From Halothiobacillus neapolitanus (GTDB lineage: Bacteria; Pseudomonadota; Gammaproteobacteria; Halothiobacillales; Halothiobacillaceae): a DNA stretch of 21,832 nt. Made by a program: the position numbers and the translations under genes. Under the pieces are notes generated by a model. It ran no database searches. It was not told where the DNA came from and saw nothing but the letters and a program-made list of their open reading frames with translations. Numbering within the stretch: the first letter of the stretch is position 1; every line of letters starts with the position of its first letter. Below, one piece after another: positions 8,005-16,696 of the stretch. The stretch is from assembly GCA_020721485.1 (NCBI GenBank), contig DYMR01000006.1, positions 1 through 21,832 on the forward strand. Direction: 5' to 3'.

Positions 8005-9409
8005 GCCCGCCCAATACGGGCAAGGCTTGCCGACCTAAAAACTGCCCGCCCTGCGTCTGCGCTTCCCCCCAGGCCGCGTCGATCGGCACCGAAACGGCCT
8101 CGGGATGCGTCGCCAAAAACTCGGCAATTTGTGCGGCATTTTCCGCCCGAAAAATCGAGCAAGTGGCGTACACCAACCGCCCGCCGGGCTTGAGCATCGA
8201 CCACAACACGCCCAGCATCTCGGCCTGCCGCTCGATCAGCGGCGCAATATCCGCCTCGCGGCGCAGGCGCTTGATGTCGGGATGCCGACGAATCACGCCT
8301 GTCGCGGAACAGGGCACATCCGCCAGAATGCGGTCATACCCCGCGCCATCCCACCAGCTCGACGGCGCAGCGGCATCGCCCACCACCAAGCGGGCGAATA
8401 CCCGCGCCCGATCCAGATTTTCTTGCACCCGCGCCAACCGCGCCGGGTCAATATCCAGCGCGGTCACATCGAGCGAAACCCCTTGCTGCATCAGCGCCAA
8501 GGTTTTGCCGCCGGGCGCACTACAGGCATCCAGCACGCGCTGCCCCGGCGCCAGGGCCATCAATTCGGCCACCCATTGCGCGGCCTCGTCCTGCACCGAC
8601 ACGGCGCCCTCGGCAAAGCCCGGCAAACGATCGACCTCCACGGGAATATCCAGCGAAATACCCCGAGGGGCGAAATCCGTGAGCCGATGCGCCATGCCCG
8701 CCGCCGCCAACTGCGCCGCGTAGCTCAGCCGATCGCCGGCGACCCGCAGCGTCATGGGCGGATGCGAGGCCAACGCCGACCCGATGGACTGCGCCGTTTC
8801 TGCGCCCCAATCAGCCAGTAGACGCGCGTACACCCACGACGGCAAACATGCCGTGACCGCCGCCGGAGCGGCCAAGGCCGGCATGGCGCCATCGGCCATT
8901 TCCCGCGCGGCGCGGCGCAACACGGCATTGATAAGCCCCGTCGCCCAAGGATGCCCCAATTCGCGGGCTGCGCTCACGGCGGCATTGACGGTTTTCGACG
9001 GGTCGCGGCGGGCGCCGCGCAGGCGTTCCAGCCCCACCAACAACAGCAGGGCGATTTGAATGGATTTGGCCGGAATCGGCCGTTCGAGCAATTGATCCCG
9101 CCAGTACGCCAACAGTTCAAAATGCCGCAGCGTTTCAAAACTCATGGCCTGAACCAAGGCGCGATGCACCGGCTGCGCTTGCGACAACACCCGCGCCAGC
9201 GCCTGATCGAGCGAGACGCCCTGCGATACCACCTGCAACACAATCTGCGCGGCCAAGGCTTCGGGCGAACGGCGCGGCAGGCTGCGGGGATCAACGCGCT
9301 GAGGGCGATCCGGATCATGCCCGTTGCGGCGCGCGCCTGCGGCCGCTTGCGCCGTCGAATACGCCCCAGAATAAGGTGTCGCGTCAGTCAAACTTTGCTC
9401 CCAATACAT
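7967..9409 (-). CDS. rsmB: 16S rRNA (cytosine-967-C5)-methyltransferase RsmB
   Basis: 480 residues from the only ATG near the start. RsmB makes m5C967 in 16S rRNA using S-adenosylmethionine. An N-terminal NusB-like RNA-binding domain (about 45-185) is followed by the methyltransferase domain: motif I VLDACSAPGGK (292-302), ALDID (317-321), PCSATG with C367, and TCS with the catalytic C417, then GGHDGFFYAVLEKR at the end. The two cysteines are the RNA m5C methyltransferase pair. The start is uncertain. ATG 9409 has no clear ribosome-binding site. A TTG at 9391 has GGGAG six bases upstream and lies beside the fmt stop, giving 474 residues. A TTG at 9439 would extend the frame. The N-terminal 35 residues look unconserved in any case. 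Confidence 0.95.
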   Translation of the reverse strand: MYWEQSLTDATPYSGAYSTAQAAAGARRNGHDPDRPQRVDPRSLPRRSPEALAAQIVLQVVSQGVSLDQALARVLSQAQPVHRALVQAMSFETLRHFELLAYWRDQLLERPIPAKSIQIALLLLVGLERLRGARRDPSKTVNAAVSAARELGHPWATGLINAVLRRAAREMADGAMPALAAPAAVTACLPSWVYARLLADWGAETAQSIGSALASHPPMTLRVAGDRLSYAAQLAAAGMAHRLTDFAPRGISLDIPVEVDRLPGFAEGAVSVQDEAAQWVAELMALAPGQRVLDACSAPGGKTLALMQQGVSLDVTALDIDPARLARVQENLDRARVFARLVVGDAAAPSSWWDGAGYDRILADVPCSATGVIRRHPDIKRLRREADIAPLIERQAEMLGVLWSMLKPGGRLVYATCSIFRAENAAQIAEFLATHPEAVSVPIDAAWGEAQTQGGQFLGRQALPVLGGHDGFFYAVLEKR

Positions 9410-10316
9410 TCGCTTGGCGGGCAAAATCCGCCGCCGCAATCCGCTTACCGCCGGCCTTTTGGCAGGCGATCACCCGCACACCGCCCTCGGCGGCTGCCAC
9501 CACAAAGCCGGATTTATCCACCGCCACGACCGTACCGGGCGCGGCGGAGGGCGCCGCAACGGGCTCCGCCTGCCAAATTTTCAACGGCTCGGCCTGCCAC
9601 AGCGTGAACGCCACCGGTGCCGGGTTGAATGCCCGCACACGGCGCGCAATCAAATCGGCGGACTCTCGCCAGTCGATTTGCGCCTCGGCCTTGCTGAGCT
9701 TGGCGGCATAAGTCGCGGCCGCATCGTCTTGCGGCACACCCGACAACTCGCCCGCCACCAAGCCCGGCAGCGCCGCGCACAATGCCTCAGCGCCCAGCGC
9801 CGCCAGCCGATCGTGCAGGCTCGCGGCGGTATCGTCCGGCTGAATCGGCAAGGCGCGCGTCAGCAGCATGTCGCCGGTATCCAAACCCAAGGCCATTTTC
9901 ATGATCGTGATGCCCGTTTCGGCATCGCCCGCCTCGATCGCGCGCGCAATCGGCGCCGCACCGCGCCACCGGGGCAACAGCGAGGCGTGCACATTCACGC
10001 AACCCAACCGGGGGGCGTCCAGCACTACCTGCGGCAAAATCAGGCCATAGGCCGCCACCACCATCACATCCGGCGCATAGGCCGCCAACTGCGCCTGCGC
10101 TGCGGCATCGCGCAGGGTCAACGGCTGCTCGACCGGCACCCCCAAAGCGAGCGCCCGCTCTTTCACCGGCGAGGCCGCCAGCTTTTGCCCGCGCCCGGCC
10201 GGACGATCCGGCTGGGTGTACACCGCCACGATCTCAACATCGGGCAAGGCGGCCAAGGCATCCAACGAAGGCACGGCAAACTGCGGTGTGCCGGCATAAA
10301 TGACGCGCACACTCAT
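9384..10316 (-). CDS. fmt: Methionyl-tRNA formyltransferase
   Basis: 310 residues, full length. The enzyme formylates initiator Met-tRNA with 10-formyltetrahydrofolate in the cytoplasm, the step that makes the substrate later cleared by the deformylase encoded just before it. The formyltransferase core has the catalytic triad N108, H110 and D146 in [17 protein letters not shown] and LDTGDM, plus the early [12 protein letters not shown] (7-18) and the AYGLILP strand (89-95). The C-terminal tRNA-binding domain (about 205-310) begins at [15 protein letters not shown]. The ATG overlaps the def stop by four bases (ATGA). The C-terminal domain contains an eight-codon tandem duplication (WQAEPLKI followed by WQAEPVAA). 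Confidence 0.97.
   Translation of the reverse strand: MSVRVIYAGTPQFAVPSLDALAALPDVEIVAVYTQPDRPAGRGQKLAASPVKERALALGVPVEQPLTLRDAAAQAQLAAYAPDVMVVAAYGLILPQVVLDAPRLGCVNVHASLLPRWRGAAPIARAIEAGDAETGITIMKMALGLDTGDMLLTRALPIQPDDTAASLHDRLAALGAEALCAALPGLVAGELSGVPQDDAAATYAAKLSKAEAQIDWRESADLIARRVRAFNPAPVAFTLWQAEPLKIWQAEPVAAPSAAPGTVVAVDKSGFVVAAAEGGVRVIACQKAGGKRIAAADFARQANVLGAKFD
9562..9599 (-). repeat. 24-base tandem duplication inside fmt
   Basis: Two near-identical 14-base blocks, GGCTCCGCCTGCCA at 9562-9575 and GGCTCGGCCTGCCA at 9586-9599, are spaced exactly 24 bases apart and encode WQAEP twice in frame. The frame is kept, so the protein gains eight residues in its C-terminal domain, probably in a loop. 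Confidence 0.6.
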
Positions 10317-10846
10317 CGGGCAGCCACCCCGGGCGAGCCCGGTTGCCGCGCTTGTTTTTCCAGTTTTTTACGAATGCGCTGCCGCTTGAGAGGAGAAAGG
10401 TAGTCGATGAACAACTTGCCATCGAGGTGGTCGATTTCGTGCTGAATGCACACCGCCAGCAGGCCATCGGCACTGCGCTCGAAGGTATCGCCGGCCAAAT
10501 TCTGCGCACGCACGCGCACCGCTTGCGCCCTCGGCACCTTGTCGTTCACCCCCGGAATCGAGAGGCAACCCTCTTCGGACTCAATCTGCCCGCGCGCATC
10601 CAGAATCACCGGATTGATGAAGATCAACGGCTCCGGCGGCTGGCCATCGTCGGCGCAATCGGCCACAAACAGCCGGCGGTGTACATCGACCTGCGTCGCC
10701 GCCAAACCCACCCCGCGCGATTGATACATCGTTTCCAACATGCGCGCCGCCAGCTTGGCCAGCGCCTGATCGAACACGCCCACCTCCGCCGCGACCCGGC
10801 GCAACCGATCATCGGGGAATTGCAAAATATCGAGTAAAGACATCAT
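10313..10846 (-). CDS. def: Peptide deformylase
   Basis: 177 residues from ATG 10846, which has GGAAAG six bases upstream; a second ATG follows at once at 10843. The frame stays open further upstream to 11446 but that part has no deformylase similarity and is not counted. The enzyme removes the formyl group from new proteins, using Fe2+ or Zn2+. All three motifs are present: GVGLAATQ (45-52), EGCLS with metal ligand C94, and HEIDH with H136, E137 and H140. It is the first gene of the minus-strand block and overlaps fmt by four bases, the classical def-fmt pair. Transcription probably starts in the divergent region upstream. Confidence 0.97.
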   Translation of the reverse strand: MMSLLDILQFPDDRLRRVAAEVGVFDQALAKLAARMLETMYQSRGVGLAATQVDVHRRLFVADCADDGQPPEPLIFINPVILDARGQIESEEGCLSIPGVNDKVPRAQAVRVRAQNLAGDTFERSADGLLAVCIQHEIDHLDGKLFIDYLSPLKRQRIRKKLEKQARQPGSPGVAAR

Positions 10847-10895
10847 CAAATACTTTCCGCCGACCCTCGGCACAAGCCCACGCCCGCCGCCTGTA

Positions 10896-10943
10896 GAAAT
10901 ACCAAAAGAAATGCCAAAGAAAACATGCCGAAGAAAACGCCGC
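10896..10943. repeat. Degenerate 11-14 base tandem repeat upstream of def
   Basis: About four imperfect units follow one another: GAAATACCAAAA, GAAATGCCAAA, GAAAACATGCCGAA and GAAAACGCCGCG. The tract is A-rich in an otherwise GC-rich region. It would lie in the leader or promoter zone of def. Its meaning is unknown. Confidence 0.45.
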
Positions 10944-11035
10944 GCCGCAGCCAAAAACCCGGCCAAAACGGTTGGCTCGGTTACGGATTTACCACACCCA
11001 TCCACCGAGTCGCCTGCTTTTGATGCGCTCAAGAC

Positions 11036-11064
11036 TTTACGCGCCGCGCAAATTCTTTTACAAA
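11036..11064 (+). promoter_or_regulatory. Candidate sigma-70 promoter for the LysM lipoprotein gene
   Basis: TTTACG at 11036-11041 and TACAAA at 11059-11064 are 17 bases apart, each matching four of six consensus bases. The predicted transcript would have a leader of about 120 bases. The match is modest and it is offered only because the region must hold a promoter. Confidence 0.28.
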
Positions 11065-11192
11065 TACACACCTTTGCCGCAACATTGTACGCGAGCCTCG
11101 GCGGTGCGCCACGGACTTTCTCCCGCGCATCATGAAAAGCACCGCCCGATGTTGCCCCCTCGTTTCCGGCTGAAAACCCAAGGAAGTAGCCC

Positions 11193-12377
11193 ATGAGACT
11201 CTTAAAAGGACTCCCCCGCACCGCCACTTTGTCACTGGCCATTGGCCTGTTGGCTGGCTGCGCCTCCGAACGCCCGCCCGTGAATATCGTCAACGAGCCC
11301 CAAGCGGCGAATGCCCTGCCGCTGGGTGCCACGCGCGGCCCGGTCGCCGGCACGCTCACCCCCGAGCAAACCAAGGCGCAGTTCAAATCGCTGGCTGCCG
11401 AAGAGTACACGGTGAAAAAAGGCGACACCCTGTGGTCGATTGCCAATCATTTCCTGAAAGACCCGTACTACTGGCCGGAAATTTGGTACGACAACCCGCA
11501 AATCAAAAACCCGCACAAAATTTACCCCGGCGACAAAATCGGCATCATGTACATCGGCGGGCGGCCGCGATTGGGCATCACCATGCGCCCGCACATCCGC
11601 TACGAAGACCTGCCGCCGGAAGTCAGCGCCATTCCGCTGGATGTGCTCAAACCCTTCCTCTCCTACGACCAAGTGCTGAGCGACGCGCAATTTGAAGCCG
11701 CGCCGTATGTGCTGGCCGATCGCAACGAAACCGTGGCCTCCAGCTTGGGCGATGTGATTTACGCCCGCCCGGCCTTGACCGGCAGCGAGCAGGTTTACGC
11801 CATCGTCGGCAAAGGCCGCCCGCTCAAAGACCCCGTCACCGGCGATTTCTTGGGCTACCGTGCGATTTACAAAGGCGAAGCCCAAATCATGACCGGCGGG
11901 GATCCGACCACGCTGCGCATCACCAAGAGCGCGCGGGAAATCCTGAAAGGCGATCGCCTGCTGCCCGTCATTCACGCCCCATTCGACCATGCCGTCACAC
12001 CGAGCATCCCCGCCATGCCGATTGACGCACAAGTCATCGACATCCCGGATGCCATCACCCAAGTGGCGACCTATCAGGTCATCATCATCAATGCCGGCAC
12101 CCATAATGGCCTCGTCCCCGGCGACTTGCTGCGCGTGAGCAAGCCAGGCGCCGTGGTGAGCGACACCTACACCCAAAACCCGAAAGAGCTCGACAAAAAT
12201 GCCGAGCCGCAAGGGTTTGAAATTCCGAAGCCGCCTCAAGTCAAGCTGCCGGATTTCCCGATCGGTACCGCCATGGTGTTTCGTACCTATGATCGCGTCA
12301 GCCTAGCGCTGGTCGTGAAAACCAAGCGCACCATCCACATTGGGGATTTGGTGCAAACACCGACTTCGGCCAACTAA
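11193..12377 (+). CDS. LysM-domain lipoprotein, dprA-linked
   Basis: 394 residues. The start has AAGGAAG about six bases upstream. Residues 1-22 form a lipoprotein signal (basic MRLLKGLPR, hydrophobic run) ending in the lipobox LLAGC, with lipidated C23. A single LysM peptidoglycan-binding domain spans 72-118 ([19 protein letters not shown] to [11 protein letters not shown]). The remaining 270 residues are mostly beta-rich and without motifs I can name; they resemble the COG1652-type LysM proteins encoded before dprA in many proteobacteria. It is likely a periplasmic lipoprotein that holds on to peptidoglycan; position +2 is Ala, which favours outer-membrane sorting. Its function beyond wall binding is not known to me. 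It is first in the plus-strand block, 70 bases before dprA. Confidence 0.88.
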   Translation: MRLLKGLPRTATLSLAIGLLAGCASERPPVNIVNEPQAANALPLGATRGPVAGTLTPEQTKAQFKSLAAEEYTVKKGDTLWSIANHFLKDPYYWPEIWYDNPQIKNPHKIYPGDKIGIMYIGGRPRLGITMRPHIRYEDLPPEVSAIPLDVLKPFLSYDQVLSDAQFEAAPYVLADRNETVASSLGDVIYARPALTGSEQVYAIVGKGRPLKDPVTGDFLGYRAIYKGEAQIMTGGDPTTLRITKSAREILKGDRLLPVIHAPFDHAVTPSIPAMPIDAQVIDIPDAITQVATYQVIIINAGTHNGLVPGDLLRVSKPGAVVSDTYTQNPKELDKNAEPQGFEIPKPPQVKLPDFPIGTAMVFRTYDRVSLALVVKTKRTIHIGDLVQTPTSAN

Positions 12378-12447
12378 CCTCCGCCCTGCCCGGCGATCGC
12401 TGGGCTTGAACCGGGGCGAGACTGCCGCGAGATTGGGGCCAGCCCGT

Positions 12448-13596
12448 ATGAATACCACCGCCACGCCCGACGATGCCCATCGCCGGGCGTTGTTGTCTCT
12501 AATCACCCTGCAAGGCATGGGGCCTAAGCGGCTGCGCTGCCTGCTGGATGCGTTTGCCGACCCCGTCACTGCGCTCAACGCCTCCTCGGCGGATTGGCAA
12601 GCGGCGGGGCTGCCGCGCGCACTGGCCACCGCACGGCCTCGGGGCGATGCCGAACGGGTAGACGCCATGCTGGGATGGCTGGCGGCCGACCCCAGTCACC
12701 ACCTGCTACTCCCCGGCGATGCCCACTACCCCGAGTTGCTGCACAGCCTGCCCGACGCCCCCGCCGCCCTATTCGCCCGAGGCGATGTGCGCCTACTCAA
12801 CGAACCCCAATTCGCTATCGTCGGCGCCCGCAATGCCACCACCGGCGGGCTGAACAATGCCCGCGCGTTTGCGCGCTATTTGGCCGGGGCGGGGCTCGTC
12901 GTCACCAGCGGGCTGGCGCTCGGCATTGATGCGGCCGCGCATGAAGGCGCATTGGCGGTATCCGGCGCCACTATCGCCGTCATGGGCACCGGCCCCGATG
13001 TGATTTATCCCAGCCAACACCAGGCTTTGGCCGAGCGGATCCTGCACTCCGGCGGGCTGCTGGTCAGCGAATGGCCACCGAACACCCCCGCGCGCAAAGA
13101 ACATTTCCCCCGGCGCAATCGGCTCATCAGCGGGCTGACCGAGGGCGTGCTCGTGGTGGAGGCCGGCCTACAAAGCGGTTCGCTGATTACCGCGCGCCTC
13201 GCCACCGAACAAGGCCGCGAAGTGTTCGCCATTCCCGGTTCAATTCACAACCCGCTCGCACGCGGCTGCCATCGGCTGATCCGAGATGGCGCCAAACTCG
13301 TCGAAACCGCGCAGGATATTTTTGAAGAAATCGCCCCGCGACTCGGCGCCCGGTTACGCGCCGAACCCCGCTCAGACAGCCCCGCCCCCGGCGACGAGAA
13401 CGCCGTGCCTGCGCCCTCCGCACCCGACAGCCACGCCCAATTACTCGACCTTTTGGGCTTTGATCCGCAATCGGCCGACCATCTGATTCATGCCAGCGGA
13501 TTGACCCCCGCCGAAGTTTCCTCCATCCTCCTCATGCTTGAACTGGATGGACAGATCAGCACCCTGCCGGGCGGGCTGTATTGCCGCACCGCCTGA
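12448..13596 (+). CDS. dprA: DNA-processing protein DprA
   Basis: 382 residues from ATG 12448; the frame is open 36 codons further upstream but that part overlaps the LysM gene and is not similar to DprA. DprA binds incoming single-stranded DNA and loads RecA during natural transformation. An N-terminal helical domain (about 10-80) is followed by the Rossmann-like fold (about 118-290) with FAIVGARNATTGG (122-134), SGLALGIDAAAHEGAL (154-169), MGTGPDVIYP and the signature SEWPPNTPARKEHFPRRNRLISGL. After a Pro/Ala linker (about 305-330) comes a C-terminal winged-helix domain (331-382). With comF in the same window, this fits a potential for competence, though dprA and comF are also widespread in species not known to be competent. 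Confidence 0.96.
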   Translation: MNTTATPDDAHRRALLSLITLQGMGPKRLRCLLDAFADPVTALNASSADWQAAGLPRALATARPRGDAERVDAMLGWLAADPSHHLLLPGDAHYPELLHSLPDAPAALFARGDVRLLNEPQFAIVGARNATTGGLNNARAFARYLAGAGLVVTSGLALGIDAAAHEGALAVSGATIAVMGTGPDVIYPSQHQALAERILHSGGLLVSEWPPNTPARKEHFPRRNRLISGLTEGVLVVEAGLQSGSLITARLATEQGREVFAIPGSIHNPLARGCHRLIRDGAKLVETAQDIFEEIAPRLGARLRAEPRSDSPAPGDENAVPAPSAPDSHAQLLDLLGFDPQSADHLIHASGLTPAEVSSILLMLELDGQISTLPGGLYCRTA

Positions 13597-13660
13597 GCGC
13601 CCCCGACTGATCTGACCGCCGCCTTCGGCTGGCTGATGCCGCCCCTCGCAGAGAGAGCCT

Positions 13661-14155
13661 ATGAAAGAGACCGTCCTTGACCTGTTGATGTATCTGTTTG
13701 AAAACCACATGGAAGAGGAACCTCAATTACCGGCGGCGCATTTACGCGGCGAACTGCATCAAAAACTGGTCGTCGCCGGCTTTGACCAAGAAGCCATCCA
13801 CCGCGCGTTTGCGTGGCTGGATGAGGCCCGCGAAGCCAAAGCGTTTTCCGCCCACCCCGCCGCCAACGCAGAAGAGCGCCCGCGCGCCATGCGGTTTTAC
13901 GCGCCGGAAGAAATGGCCATTTTGGACATCGATGCCCGAGGCTTATTGCTGGAGCTGGAAGAAATCGGCGTCTTATCCGCCGAAACCCGCGAAGCCGTGA
14001 TCGAGCGCGCGCTGGCGCTTGGCAACGATGAACTGGATGTCGAAGACATCAAATGGGTCATCCTGCTGGTTTTGTCCGCCCGCCCCGGCGAGGAATCGGC
14101 CTTTACCTGGATGGAAGATTTCGTGTTCGCCGATGGCGGCGAATACATTCATTAA
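13661..14155 (+). CDS. smg: Smg family protein (DUF494)
   Basis: 164 residues, usual length for Smg. The start has AGAGAG about five bases upstream. Recognised by the N-terminal MKETVLDLLMYLFENHM, the RFYAPEEMAILDIDARGLLLELEEIGVL stretch (78 onwards) and the end WVILLVLSARPGEESAFTWMEDFVF, together with its position between dprA and topA, which is conserved in gammaproteobacteria. The protein is small, acidic and soluble with predicted helices. Its molecular role is not established; nothing in the sequence adds to that. The stop is 21 bases before topA. Confidence 0.93.
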   Translation: MKETVLDLLMYLFENHMEEEPQLPAAHLRGELHQKLVVAGFDQEAIHRAFAWLDEAREAKAFSAHPAANAEERPRAMRFYAPEEMAILDIDARGLLLELEEIGVLSAETREAVIERALALGNDELDVEDIKWVILLVLSARPGEESAFTWMEDFVFADGGEYIH

Positions 14156-14176
14156 TTACTTGTTTTTTCGTGCATT

Positions 14177-16687
14177 ATGAGCCAAACGCTAGTCATCGTG
14201 GAATCGCCCGCCAAGGCCAAAACCATCAAAAAATATCTTGGCAGCGGCTATGAGGTACTGGCCTCCTATGGCCATGTGCGCGATCTCATCCCCAAAGATG
14301 GCGCGGTCGATACCGCCCATGATTTTGCGATGCGCTACAGCATCATTGATAAAAACGCCCGGCATGTAGACGCCATCAAAAAAGCGGCCAAAACCGCCGA
14401 TACGCTCCTGCTCGCAACCGACCCCGACCGCGAAGGCGAAGCCATTTCTTGGCATTTGCATGAGCTATTGAACGAAGTCGGCCTGTTGAAAAACAAAACC
14501 ACCCGCCGGGTGGTGTTCTACGAAATCACCAAAAAAGCGGTGCAAGAAGCGGTGGCGAACCCCCGTGATTTGTCACAGCCGCTGATTAACGCCCAGCAAG
14601 CCCGCCGCGCACTGGATTACCTCGTCGGCTTCAACCTCTCGCCACTGCTGTGGAAAAAAATCAATCCGGGGCTGTCTGCCGGGCGCGTGCAAAGCCCCGC
14701 GCTGCGGCTGATTGTCGAGCGCGAACAAGAAATCGAAGCGTTCATCGCTCGCGAATATTGGTCGATCACCGCCGACTGCGCCAAAGCCAAGCAAGGCTTT
14801 GCGGCGCGGCTGCTGACGCTCGACGGCCAAAAAGTCGAACAATTCAGCCTCACCGATGCCGCCAGCGCCGAAGCCGCACGGGCGCGCCTACTCGCAGCCG
14901 CTCAAGGGCATTTGTCCGTGCGTGCCGTGGAAACCCGCGAGCGCAAGCGCCATCCCGCGCCGCCGTTCACCACCTCGACCCTGCAACAAGAAGGCGTGCG
15001 CAAGCTCGGGCTTTCTTCCTCGCGCGTGATGCGGCTCGCGCAAGACCTGTACGAAGGGGTCGATATTGGCTCCGGCACCGTCGGCCTGATTACCTATATG
15101 CGGACCGACTCGGTGACGCTTTCCGCCGATGCGCTGACCGATATTCGCAGCCACATCGCCACCAAATACGGCGCGCCGTACCTGCCGCCCGCGCCGGTGG
15201 TGTACAAAACCAAGTCGAAAAACGCGCAAGAAGCGCATGAAGCGATTCGCCCCACCAGCATGGCGCACACCCCCGATGCCGTGCGCGCCTCGTTGAATCG
15301 CGATCAATTTCGCCTGTATGAAATGATTTTCAAGCGCGCCGTGGCCTCGCAGATGACCCCGGCGGTCTTCGATCAGATCAGCGTCGATTTATCCGCCGGG
15401 GAAACCCACCAATTCCGCGCGACGGGTTCCACCCTAAAATTCCCCGGCTTCATCGCGTTGTATCGCGAAGATGAAGATGACACGCCCGGCGACTCCGACG
15501 ACGACCGTCGCCTGCCCGCGCTGGCCGTGGGCGATGCGGTCGTTTTGCACGACATTGCGGCGCAACAACACTTTACCGAGCCGCCGCCGCGCTTCACCGA
15601 AGCCAGCCTGGTCAAATCGTTGGAGGAATACGGCATCGGCCGCCCCTCGACCTACGCCAGCATTATTTCCACCCTGCAAGCGCGTGAATATGTGATTCTC
15701 GACCAACGCCGCTTCCGCCCGACCGACATGGGGCGGGTGGTGAACGGGTTTCTGACCGATTATTTCCGCGACATCGTCGATTACGAATTCACCGCCAAAC
15801 TCGAAGACGATCTCGATGCCGTCTCGCGCGATGAACGCGATTGGGTGCCGCTGATGCGCGAATTCTGGCAGCCGTTTTCCGAGCGCGTCAGCCACACGCA
15901 AGAAAATGTCAGCCGGCAAGAAGCCGCCCAAGGCCGCGACATTGGCATCGACCCGAAATCCGGCAAACCCGTGTCCGTGCGACTGGGGCGCTTTGGCCCC
16001 TTCGCCCAAATCGGCACCAAAGACGACGCCGACAAGCCCAAATTCGCCTCGCTCAAGCGCAGCCAAAGCATCGCCACCATCACCCTGGACGAAGCGCTGG
16101 CACTGTTCGACATGCCCCGCACCCTCGGCAGCAATGCCGAAGGCGAGACCATCGAAGTCGCGATTGGCCGCTTCGGCCCCTATGTCAAAGCGGGCAAACT
16201 CTACGCCTCGCTCGGCAAAGAGGACGACCCGTATACCGTCGAACTGCCGCGCGCGCTGGAACTGATTGAAATCAAAAAGCTCGCCGAACAAAACCGCTAC
16301 ATCACGCAGTTCGAGGTGGGCGTTTCAGTGCAAAACGGGCGCTACGGCCCCTACATCACCGATGGCAAAAAGAACGCGAAAATCCCGAAAGACCGCGATC
16401 CCAAATCCTTGACGCTGGACGAATGCCTCGCCCTGCTGGAAGCTGCGCCGGAAAAGAAAGCGGGTCGCGGCAAAACCGCCAGCAAGACGACCAGCAAAAC
16501 GGCCAGCAAGGCCAGCCCCGCCAAAGCCGCCACAAAACCCCGCGCCAAGGCCACGACGGAACCTGCCGCCGAGAAAAAGCCCGCCCGCCGCAAAGCGGCC
16601 GAAAGCACCCCCGACAGCGCGCCAGCCCCTGACGCCGCGACCGACGCCAAACCCGCCCCCCGCCGGCGTAAAACCACCCCCGCCTGA
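14177..16687 (+). CDS. topA: DNA topoisomerase I (type IA), repeat-type C-terminus without zinc ribbons
   Basis: 836 residues. The enzyme relaxes negative supercoils through a transient 5'-phosphotyrosine. The Toprim domain starts at once with E9 in VIVESPAKAK and holds DPDREGE (82-88, acidic triad D82, D84 and E86). The active tyrosine is Y307 in GLITYMRTDSV, and the gate domains contain GIGRPSTYASIISTL (486-500). Instead of the four-cysteine zinc ribbons of E. coli TopA, the C-terminus has three Toprim_Crpt-type repeats (RLGRFGPFAQIG, AIGRFGPYVKAG, QNGRYGPYITDG, about 586-755). The whole protein has only two cysteines (C201 and C750), so no zinc finger is possible. An 80-residue Lys/Ala/Pro tail follows (757-836), probably binding DNA non-specifically. 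No strong ribosome-binding site precedes the ATG. Confidence 0.97.
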   Translation: MSQTLVIVESPAKAKTIKKYLGSGYEVLASYGHVRDLIPKDGAVDTAHDFAMRYSIIDKNARHVDAIKKAAKTADTLLLATDPDREGEAISWHLHELLNEVGLLKNKTTRRVVFYEITKKAVQEAVANPRDLSQPLINAQQARRALDYLVGFNLSPLLWKKINPGLSAGRVQSPALRLIVEREQEIEAFIAREYWSITADCAKAKQGFAARLLTLDGQKVEQFSLTDAASAEAARARLLAAAQGHLSVRAVETRERKRHPAPPFTTSTLQQEGVRKLGLSSSRVMRLAQDLYEGVDIGSGTVGLITYMRTDSVTLSADALTDIRSHIATKYGAPYLPPAPVVYKTKSKNAQEAHEAIRPTSMAHTPDAVRASLNRDQFRLYEMIFKRAVASQMTPAVFDQISVDLSAGETHQFRATGSTLKFPGFIALYREDEDDTPGDSDDDRRLPALAVGDAVVLHDIAAQQHFTEPPPRFTEASLVKSLEEYGIGRPSTYASIISTLQAREYVILDQRRFRPTDMGRVVNGFLTDYFRDIVDYEFTAKLEDDLDAVSRDERDWVPLMREFWQPFSERVSHTQENVSRQEAAQGRDIGIDPKSGKPVSVRLGRFGPFAQIGTKDDADKPKFASLKRSQSIATITLDEALALFDMPRTLGSNAEGETIEVAIGRFGPYVKAGKLYASLGKEDDPYTVELPRALELIEIKKLAEQNRYITQFEVGVSVQNGRYGPYITDGKKNAKIPKDRDPKSLTLDECLALLEAAPEKKAGRGKTASKTTSKTASKASPAKAATKPRAKATTEPAAEKKPARRKAAESTPDSAPAPDAATDAKPAPRRRKTTPA
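16475..16516 (+). repeat. Lys/Ser/Thr repeat in the topA tail
   Basis: A degenerate 12-base repeat (variants of ACCAGCAAAACG) encodes TASKTTSKTASKAS in the basic tail of topoisomerase I. Such low-complexity, histone-like lysine tails bind DNA and vary in length between relatives. Confidence 0.55.
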
Positions 16688-16696
16688 GGCGCGACG

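Larger units (their letters stand above)
10847..11192. other. Divergent intergenic region between def and the LysM lipoprotein gene
   Basis: This 346-base gap is the only one above 300 bases. It separates two divergent gene blocks and must hold promoters for both. It contains a degenerate A-rich repeat (10896-10943) and a candidate plus-strand promoter (11036-11064). On the minus strand a weak pair, TTGCGG and TAAAAG with 16 bases between them (11082 down to 11055), could serve def, but the match is poor. Short open frames here have no recognisable protein and irregular composition; I see no gene. Confidence 0.7.

Noticed and set aside
10911..11135. A short basic open frame (74 codons, starting [11 protein letters not shown]) in the intergenic region
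   Set aside because: The Lys/Arg-rich start comes from the A-rich repeat. There is no ribosome-binding site, no conserved pattern and it sits where promoters are expected.
10847..11446. N-terminal extension of the def frame by 200 codons
   Set aside because: It crosses the divergent intergenic region and the start of the LysM gene, has no deformylase similarity, and a good start with ribosome-binding site exists at 10846.
11232..12239. A 335-codon minus-strand open frame opposite the LysM gene
   Set aside because: The plus strand has a lipobox, a LysM domain and a ribosome-binding site; the antisense frame is low-complexity and has no recognisable domain.
13600..13660. Possible hairpin with a TTCG loop between dprA and smg
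   Set aside because: The stem has a mismatch and is not followed by a T run, and smg lies only 64 bases after dprA in the same direction; no support for a terminator.
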